Positions 6,429 through 11,834 of a stretch of 11,834 nt of DNA are shown in pieces. The first letter of the stretch is position 1. Every line of letters starts with the position of its first letter. Under the pieces are notes generated by a model. That model saw only the letters and a program-made list of their open reading frames with translations. It was not told the origin of the DNA and did not search any database. The stretch is taken from the NCBI GenBank assembly GCA_964569555.1, contig CAZMTT010000037.1, positions 1 through 11,834 of the forward strand, given 5' to 3'. The position numbers and the translations under genes were made by a program. Source of the DNA: G020353235 sp964569555. GTDB lineage: Bacteria; Chloroflexota; Dehalococcoidia; Dehalococcoidales; JAUYDJ01.

Positions 6429-7661
6429 ATGAATATACTCATTATCCACGAAGTTGACTACCTGACCAAGGTGGTGTTTGATATCCACTTCCTCGCCGAG
6501 GGACTGTCCCTGCGGGGGCACCGCGTCTGGGTCATTGACTACGAGAATACGTGGCGCCGGGATAGCCTGACTGACCTCGGCAGTCTGAAAACAAGGGAAA
6601 TTAACGCCGAGCCGCGAGCCTTCCCGGAAGCATCAGTACACTTAAGACGCCCCGGCTTCATTAAGATTCCCGGCTTGAGCCGCCTGTCGGCAACGGCTAC
6701 CCACTATCAGGAAATCAAAAGAACGATTAAAGAAAAGAGTATCCAGGCGGTTGTCCTCTACTCAGTGCCGACCAATGGACTGGCCGCTATCAGCCTGGCC
6801 CGGAAAAATAATATCCCGCTGGTATTCCGGTCGATTGACATTCTCAATCGCCTGGTGCCCTACCCGGCGCTGCGCCCGATGACCAGATTTCTGGAGAAAA
6901 AAGTATATGCCCGGGCCGATATGATTCTAACCCTTACCCCCAAGCTATCTGATTATGTGAATAATCTGGGGGCTGACCCCGAGCGGGTAAAACTGCTGCC
7001 CATGCCAGTGGATACCGACCTGTTTCACCCCTCATCTGACACCGGCGGGCTCCGTAAGAAGTGGGGACTGGGCCAAGAAGCGCCGGTTATCGTTTTTATC
7101 GGCACCCACTTTGACTTCAGCGGGCTTGACGCCCTTATCAGCCAGTTCCCCCGGCTACTCAAAGAGATACCAGAGGCGAAACTGCTGGTTGTGGGCGATG
7201 GTCCGCAGCGCCCCAGGCTGGAAAAGATTAGTGCCGAACTGGGCTTGGCCAAGCAGGCCATCATCACCGGTTTCCAGCCCTACGCCACCATGCCCCAGTA
7301 TATCAACCTGGCTACGGTATGTATCAATTCCTTTCTCATTACCGACGCCACCAGAGACATCTTCCCCGGCAAGATAGTGCAATATCTCGCCTGCGGTAAA
7401 GCGGTAGTGGCCACCCCCCTGCCCGGTATGATAGCGGTGACCCCCGGTGAAGACCAGGGGGTGGTCTATGCCAGCAGTGCTGGCGAGATGGTGAAAGAGG
7501 TTATCTCCCTGCTCAAATCGCCGGAGCGCCGGCAGAAGCTGGGGCAGGCTGGCTTGAGCTATGTGACCGGGGTACATCAGCGTGATAAAATAGTGTATCA
7601 ACTTGAAGCCAGACTGGAAGAGGCGATAAAGGAGAAGCAAAGTGAGCGAGTATCTAAGTGA
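6429..7661 (+). CDS. GT4-type (GT-B fold) glycosyltransferase with altered EX7E motif
   Basis: This 410-residue glycosyltransferase is predicted to transfer a sugar from a nucleotide donor to a growing glycan at the inner face of the membrane. The N-terminal domain starts NILIIHEVDYL with a glycine-rich RGHRVWVID segment. The C-terminal donor-binding domain starts near IVFIGTHFDFSGLD (about 221-234) and includes LLVVGDGPQRPRLE. The donor-site block reads FPGKIVQYLACGKAVVATPLPG (312-333). The usual EX7E pair is replaced by Asp310 and Gln318, so the second acidic residue is missing. The protein lacks predicted transmembrane helices. The start follows the radical SAM stop by 22 bp with only a weak ribosome site, and the 3' end overlaps the next gene by 20 bp. 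The acceptor and donor cannot be inferred. Confidence 0.88.
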   Translation: MNILIIHEVDYLTKVVFDIHFLAEGLSLRGHRVWVIDYENTWRRDSLTDLGSLKTREINAEPRAFPEASVHLRRPGFIKIPGLSRLSATATHYQEIKRTIKEKSIQAVVLYSVPTNGLAAISLARKNNIPLVFRSIDILNRLVPYPALRPMTRFLEKKVYARADMILTLTPKLSDYVNNLGADPERVKLLPMPVDTDLFHPSSDTGGLRKKWGLGQEAPVIVFIGTHFDFSGLDALISQFPRLLKEIPEAKLLVVGDGPQRPRLEKISAELGLAKQAIITGFQPYATMPQYINLATVCINSFLITDATRDIFPGKIVQYLACGKAVVATPLPGMIAVTPGEDQGVVYASSAGEMVKEVISLLKSPERRQKLGQAGLSYVTGVHQRDKIVYQLEARLEEAIKEKQSERVSK

Positions 7662-8611
7662 ATATAAAGGCAAGACTGCCCTCGTTACCGGTGGCGCCGG
7701 CTGCATCGGCAGCAATCTTACCCGGGCCCTGATTAAGGCCGGAGTAGCCAAAATAACCGTCCTGGATGACCTCTCCGCCGGGCAGAGATGGAATGTCCCC
7801 GATGTGCCCAGTGTGGTCTTTATTCAGGGCAGCATCGTGGATGATGAAGCCCTGAAAAAGGCTTTCGCCACTAAATTTGATTTTGTCTTTCACCTGGCCG
7901 CCCACTTCGCCAACCAGAACTCGGTGGACGACCCGGAGGCAGACCTCATGGTCAACGGGATGGGCACGCTTAAAGTCCTCCAGCACTCCCATCTAAATAA
8001 GGTCAAGAAGTTCGTCTTCGCCTCCTCCGGGTGCTCGGTTTACGGCAGCCAGGCGCCCCTGCCGCTGAAAGAGGACTTTGTTTCCCTCCACCTGGACACC
8101 CCCTATCAGATTAACAAGCTCCTGGGGGAGCTATACTGCAATTTCTTTCATAACTACTACGGCCTGCCGGTAGCCACCGCCCGCTATTTCAATGTCTTCG
8201 GACCGGGTGAGGTCCCCGGCAAATACCGCAATGTCATCCCTAANNNNNNNNNNCACCGGTACCGGTGAGGAGACCAGAGACTTCACCTTCGTTGACGATA
8301 TCATTGATGGCACCCTGCGGCTGGGAGTAATCCCGCAGGCAGTCGGCGAAGCCTTTAACCTGGCCTCAGAAACAGAGACCAGAATAATTGATGTCGCCAA
8401 TATCGTAAATGAGCTCACCGGCAACATCGGCGGGGTTAACTTCGTCGGTAAAAGGGACTGGGACAAAATCAGCCGGCGGCGCGCCTCCATTGCCAAGGCA
8501 AGGAAAGTCGTGGGCTACGAGCCAAAGACGAAGATGAAAGAGGGTATCAGGAAAACATACGACTGGATTACCGCCAATCGCGACCGAATAGAAGCAAGTT
8601 GCAGGTTTTAG
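7642..8611 (+). CDS. NAD-dependent sugar epimerase (GalE-like extended SDR), interrupted by an assembly gap
   Basis: This is a single sugar-nucleotide epimerase or dehydratase gene split by a run of Ns. Before the gap 200 residues are readable: Rossmann motif TGGAGCIG at 16-23, LDDLSAG at 41-47, SSGCSVYG at 128-135, and the catalytic Tyr155-x-x-x-Lys159 pair, then RYFNVFGPGE and NVIP. After the gap another 118 residues continue from TGTGEETRDFTFVDDI, the standard next block of this family, to the stop at 8609-8611. The two halves are in different frames only because the 10-N filler is not the true length. From family structure I estimate about 39 missing bases and a protein of about 332 residues. 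The GTG start at 7642 has AAAGGAGA (7628-7635) 6 nt upstream and overlaps the preceding glycosyltransferase. A UDP-glucose/GlcNAc 4-epimerase role is likeliest but unproven. Confidence 0.88.
8244..8253. other. Assembly gap of placeholder length
   Basis: Ten consecutive Ns sit inside the second sugar epimerase gene. Codon phase on either side shows that the real missing length must be a multiple of three if the gene is intact, so ten cannot be the true size. The base after the gap begins a 14-nt perfect palindrome. Confidence 0.97.
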
Positions 8612-8615
8612 GTGG

Positions 8616-9752
8616 GTGAAAGAAGCTCAGGTTTTTATCTATGGCTACTATGGCTGGAGAAATACCGGCGATGACGCCATGGTATATGTTCTATTACAGG
8701 AATTGCCCCGTCTTTACCCCAACGCCAGATTTGCCGTGCTTTCCCGGACGGCGGTGCTAGTCCCGCCCTCGGCTAAAGGTAAAGTCCGTTTCATCAAGCT
8801 CAACCCCCTCTCTGTGCTGCGTGAAATCAGCCGTTCCTCAACCTTCATTATCGGTGGTGGCACCCATATTTATGACTACGGCGTCACCCGACGCAACCTG
8901 TGGATACTTTTAAGGCTCTGGCTCATTCTGCTACTGGCCAAGGCTTTTGGTAATAGCATTTACCTGCTGGGAAATGGCATCGGTCCCCTATCAACAAAAT
9001 GGGGAAAGGCATTAGCCAGATTAATCTGCCGTCTGGCTGACCATATTACGGTGCGCGACACGGCTTCTTATGCCGTTTTAGAGAACCTCGGTTTGGCCAA
9101 GAAAACATCGCCGGCCTTTGACCTTTCCGCACTTCTGGAACCGGAGCCCGAGCCAGCCGCATCCAGTAGCACTTCCCCCAGAGACAGGCGAGTCCTGGGA
9201 ATTTCGGTAACACCAGCCTTTGAAATCTATCAGGACAATAAAGAGAAGGACTCGCTATTTGTTGACCTGATTTCCCAGGGTATTAGCCAGGAATTCAGCC
9301 CGAAGTCACCGTGGGAGGTCCGGCTGTTTACCTTCAAGGGCAAATCCAGATTTGATGACTTTGCTATTACCCGGATGCTCCAGGAAAGGCTCAAGCCACT
9401 GAAATATACCAAATTCGTTCCCTATAATCCCGACCCGAGACAGATGCTGGCTCAGGTTGGTCAGTGCGATGCCTTTATCGGCATGCGTTACCACGCCTGC
9501 CTTTTTGCCTATCTGGGTAGTGTGCCCTTGCTTATCATTGATTACCACCCCAAGTGCCAGGCTCTAGCCGAGGAAATAAAACTGGCCGAGAACGGGGTAA
9601 TATCCCTGCCCGAAATAATGAAGGGGCAATTCCCGGAACGACTAAGCCATCTAATGCGTTCCCCGGATAAATTTCGGGCGGCATTATCCCTGAACAAAGC
9701 CAAAGCCGGGGCGAAAGCCGCCCTGAAGGGTATCAAGGAAGAGAAGAGTTGA
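8616..9752 (+). CDS. Polysaccharide pyruvyl transferase (CsaB family)
   Basis: This 378-residue enzyme should add pyruvate from phosphoenolpyruvate as a ketal onto a sugar of a surface polysaccharide. Family motifs run in order: GYYGWRNTGDDA at 10-21, IIGGGTHIYD at 78-87, LLGNGIGPLS at 117-126, VRDTASY at 146-152, and near the C-terminus FIGMRYHACLFAYLG at 287-301 followed by IIDYHPK at 307-313. These match the polysaccharide pyruvyl transferase domain (PF04230). A hydrophobic stretch at about 95-110 is part of the fold or a membrane contact. A low-complexity linker rich in Glu/Pro/Ser (about 175-189) separates the two halves. The GTG start at 8616 is 4 bp after the previous stop and places the first motif at the usual distance from the N-terminus. 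Its nearest functional comparison is CsaB, which pyruvylates cell-wall ManNAc to anchor S-layer proteins. The acceptor here is inferred, not shown. Confidence 0.9.
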   Translation: MKEAQVFIYGYYGWRNTGDDAMVYVLLQELPRLYPNARFAVLSRTAVLVPPSAKGKVRFIKLNPLSVLREISRSSTFIIGGGTHIYDYGVTRRNLWILLRLWLILLLAKAFGNSIYLLGNGIGPLSTKWGKALARLICRLADHITVRDTASYAVLENLGLAKKTSPAFDLSALLEPEPEPAASSSTSPRDRRVLGISVTPAFEIYQDNKEKDSLFVDLISQGISQEFSPKSPWEVRLFTFKGKSRFDDFAITRMLQERLKPLKYTKFVPYNPDPRQMLAQVGQCDAFIGMRYHACLFAYLGSVPLLIIDYHPKCQALAEEIKLAENGVISLPEIMKGQFPERLSHLMRSPDKFRAALSLNKAKAGAKAALKGIKEEKS

Positions 9753-10927
9753 TGAAAGTACTGCTGGTCAGCGCCACTTTTCCGCCACGTCAGTTTGGCG
9801 GGATGACGGCGTCTTCTCATATGCTGGCTAAACATCTGGTAAAAAGAGGCCATAAGGTAACCGTATATACCACGGATATCCGTGACCGGCAGTCCCGAAT
9901 TCCAGACGCAAGGGGTATCAAAAAACTAGACCGGATAGAGGTGCACTATTTCCGGAATATTAGCAACTGGCTGGCATCTCAACGCCTGTACTCACCGCTC
10001 GGTATGATTGCGGCCCTACGCCAAGAGCTAAGCAACTTTGATGTTATTCACCTTAACGAGTACCGCAGCTTACCCAGCATCATCGTTCACTACTACGCCA
10101 AAAAATATAATATTCCCTATGTATTGCAGGCCCACGGCTCCCTGGCCCGGGTAATGAGCAAGCAAAGGCTGAAAAAGATATTTGATTTAATATGGGGATA
10201 CCGTCTTCTGCAGGATGCCGCCAAACTGATTGCCCTGACCCCGATGGAAGCCGAGCAATACCAGAGCTTCGGCGCCGGTAAAGCTAAAATTGAGACGGTG
10301 CCCAACGGTATTGACCTGGCTGAATTTGAAAAGCTACCGCCAAGAGGAAAATTCAGGCGAAAGTATGGCGTGGCACCGGACCAGAAAATGGTCCTCTTTT
10401 TAGCCCGGCTCCATAAAATCAAGGGGCCTGACCTCCTGATAAGGGCCTTTGCCAGTATCGCCCCCCGCCTGAAAGATGCCCAGCTGGTGATTATTGGTCC
10501 TGACGAGGGCTATTTACCGACGCTCAAAAAATTGGTTAAAGAACTGGACGTTGAAAGCAATATCCATTTTATTGGTCCCCTCTATGGGAAAGAGAAGCTG
10601 GAAGCCTACGTTGATGCCGATGTTTATGTCCTGCCCTCGATTTATGAAACCTTCCCCGTAGCTGCCATTGAAGCCAGTGCCTGTGGCACACCGGTTATTC
10701 TTACCGAATACTGCGGCGCCGCCGGCATGATTGATGGTCAGGCCGGGCTTGTTGTCGGCTATGATACCGACCAGTTAAGTGATGCTATCCTTCGCATGCT
10801 GAGCAATGAGGCGATGAGGCATAAATTTGCCGAGAGGGGTAAAGCGCTGGTTCGGGAGAAATTTAACTGGGCGAAAATTGCGGAGCAGGTAGAACGAATT
10901 TATTCAGATTGCATACCACAAGAATAG
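9752..10927 (+). CDS. GT4 family glycosyltransferase
   Basis: This 391-residue GT-B glycosyltransferase likely transfers a hexose or similar sugar to a lipid-linked or growing glycan. The N-terminal domain begins MKVLLVSATFPP with the glycine loop QFGGMTASS, then HLVKRGHKVTVYT. The C-terminal domain shows VPNGIDLAEF, FLARLHKIKGPDLLIRA (216-232; Arg219 and Lys224 at the expected phosphate-binding positions), and an intact EX7E motif Glu299 to Glu307 (ETFPVAAIE), followed by SACGTPVI. It has no transmembrane helix. I chose the ATG at 9752, which overlaps the pyruvyl transferase stop by one base (TGATG). A TTG one codon earlier is possible but less likely. AAGGAAGAG (9735-9743) supplies the ribosome site. 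It is the last gene of the plus-strand run and ends only 10 bp from the convergent gene. Confidence 0.92.
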   Translation: MKVLLVSATFPPRQFGGMTASSHMLAKHLVKRGHKVTVYTTDIRDRQSRIPDARGIKKLDRIEVHYFRNISNWLASQRLYSPLGMIAALRQELSNFDVIHLNEYRSLPSIIVHYYAKKYNIPYVLQAHGSLARVMSKQRLKKIFDLIWGYRLLQDAAKLIALTPMEAEQYQSFGAGKAKIETVPNGIDLAEFEKLPPRGKFRRKYGVAPDQKMVLFLARLHKIKGPDLLIRAFASIAPRLKDAQLVIIGPDEGYLPTLKKLVKELDVESNIHFIGPLYGKEKLEAYVDADVYVLPSIYETFPVAAIEASACGTPVILTEYCGAAGMIDGQAGLVVGYDTDQLSDAILRMLSNEAMRHKFAERGKALVREKFNWAKIAEQVERIYSDCIPQE

Positions 10928-10937
10928 CCACTTCTCC

Positions 10938-11834
10938 TTACCTCGAAAACCAGTTTTTAAGGCCGACACAAAAATTTCTAACCGTTTCATATATTTTGTA
11001 ACTATTAGCTATCACACTTCTGCCGAGATATAAGCGTAGAAGCTTTACGTCATTTTTAATATTAAAAGGGGCTAATCTACTGCCCTTTTTATATTCTTCT
11101 CTTGCCAGCTTCAGATTACCCTGCTGCATATGCAAATCGGCAAATAATCTATGAAAAATTATTTTTTCATCTTTAGTTAAATATGAATGTAGACTTTTTA
11201 TACCCTTATCTTTTATTGCTTTAAGTACCTCAGCAGCACAGTCCTCCCTGACCAGTCTTAAAGCCAGCAGGTTATATAGTATCGCTTCATCCCTTTTCCT
11301 GAACCGGACGGCTTCGTGGTGAAATCGTAGTTTGTATAATATCTGCGGCAGGTTTCTTACTTCGTAGTATTTTGCCATCCGCAGCCAGAGTTCGTAGTCC
11401 TGACAATACTTAAACAGTTCATTATAGCCGCCTAACTCACGGATGACCCCACTTTTAAACATCGTAGAGCCATGATTGAACTGGTTCTGCCTGAGGATGC
11501 TTTTGCCCGGTTTGGCTATGGCGAGCGTTTTCCCCAGTATTTTCCCCTTACCATCAATTTTATAAATGCTTGTACCAAGCAATGCCACATCGGGATTCTT
11601 TCCAAAATACTTTGCCTGCTCCTCAAATCGATTTGGCAGCGATATGTCATCCGCATCCTGGCGGGCGATATACTCACCCCGGGCTTGCTTGATTGCCCTG
11701 TTCAGTGATTTGGTTAAGCCGATATTCTGCCCGTTATCTACCACCCGGATTCGCTTGTCGGGGTAACTCTGGATTATCGACCGCGAATTATCGGTGGAGC
11801 CATCGTTGACAATGATAAATTCAAAGTCAGCCAA
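10938..11834 (-). CDS. GT2 family glycosyltransferase with a C-terminal TPR-like segment, 5' end cut by window edge
   Basis: This is a GT-A fold glycosyltransferase, 298 residues visible. The first codon in the window (TTG, Leu) is not a real start: the sequence begins inside the family's first strand, ADFEFIIVNDGSTD, so about 30 N-terminal residues lie beyond base 11834. Visible motifs are DGSTD at 11-15, the metal-binding ARQDADD at 57-63 and the later CQDYELWLR at 144-152 carrying the probable catalytic base. Residues about 226-258 (RLFADLHMQQGNLKLAREEY and onward) look like one TPR repeat, unusual as a tail for this family. It lies on the opposite strand to the glycan genes but is functionally related to them. 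The distal half is much more AT-rich than its neighbours: 11161-11220 has only 13 G or C in 60. Confidence 0.9.
   Translation of the reverse strand: MADFEFIIVNDGSTDNSRSIIQSYPDKRIRVVDNGQNIGLTKSLNRAIKQARGEYIARQDADDISLPNRFEEQAKYFGKNPDVALLGTSIYKIDGKGKILGKTLAIAKPGKSILRQNQFNHGSTMFKSGVIRELGGYNELFKYCQDYELWLRMAKYYEVRNLPQILYKLRFHHEAVRFRKRDEAILYNLLALRLVREDCAAEVLKAIKDKGIKSLHSYLTKDEKIIFHRLFADLHMQQGNLKLAREEYKKGSRLAPFNIKNDVKLLRLYLGRSVIANSYKIYETVRNFCVGLKNWFSR

Noticed and set aside
7155..7751. Long minus-strand open frame of 198 codons opposite the GT4 gene and the start of the second epimerase
   Set aside because: It has no recognisable motif and lies fully opposite genes with clear domains. Long antisense frames are common in GC-rich codons.
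7642..8268. Apparent 208-codon epimerase ending just after the Ns
   Set aside because: The stop arises only from the wrong frame after the gap; the family continues without a break.
8192..8611. Apparent separate 139-codon gene spanning the Ns
   Set aside because: It is the second half of the epimerase gene read through the placeholder gap. Its first residues come from the wrong frame.
1..11834. CRISPR array, tRNA or rRNA genes, insertion sequences
   Set aside because: No regularly spaced repeats, cloverleaf-like sequence, rRNA motif, transposase or terminal inverted repeats were seen.

Overview
This looks like a chromosomal window from a draft or metagenome-assembled genome of an anaerobic bacterium. 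A 10-base run of N at 8244-8253 marks a scaffold join. The gene set and protein style suggest Chloroflexota, class Dehalococcoidia or a relative. The clues are a minimal SufC/SufB-like pair with a rubrerythrin-type ferritin, a Cys-less HesB-like protein, moderately GC-rich genes and frequent GTG/TTG starts. This placement is my inference from the proteins; no marker gene is present.

Region 1 (1-2472, minus strand) is an iron-sulfur and redox-protection operon. It reads, in transcription order, a ferritin-like diiron protein (2472-1963), a SufC-type ABC ATPase (1941-1174) and a SufB/SufD-type scaffold (1196 to beyond base 1). The ATPase and scaffold overlap by 23 bp. No SufD, SufS, SufU or SufE gene is visible. 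This resembles the minimal two-component SUF-like (SMS) arrangement of anaerobes, although genes beyond base 1 cannot be seen.

Region 2 (2473-2696) is a 224-bp divergent intergenic segment. It holds a good minus-strand promoter, a weaker plus-strand promoter, a G+C-rich hairpin in the minus-strand leader and a repeated 9-mer.

Region 3 (2697-10927, plus strand) is one tightly packed run of eight genes. It opens with a 94-aa HesB/IscA-fold protein without cysteines. Then come UDP-GlcNAc 2-epimerase, an NAD-dependent sugar epimerase/dehydratase, a B12-binding-domain radical SAM enzyme, a GT4 glycosyltransferase, a second sugar epimerase (split by the assembly gap), a CsaB-type polysaccharide pyruvyl transferase and a second GT4 glycosyltransferase. 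Gaps are short and several genes overlap, so they are probably co-transcribed. Together they would make activated sugars (ManNAc and at least one other), assemble a surface glycan, add pyruvyl ketals and possibly modify a sugar or lipid by radical chemistry. The pairing of a ManNAc-producing enzyme with a pyruvyl transferase is the most interesting feature, because pyruvylated ManNAc is the known S-layer anchor of some Gram-positive bacteria.

Region 4 (10938-11834, minus strand) is a convergent GT2 glycosyltransferase, cut off at its 5' end by the window edge and AT-rich in its distal half. No tRNA, rRNA, CRISPR array, insertion sequence or prophage was seen.
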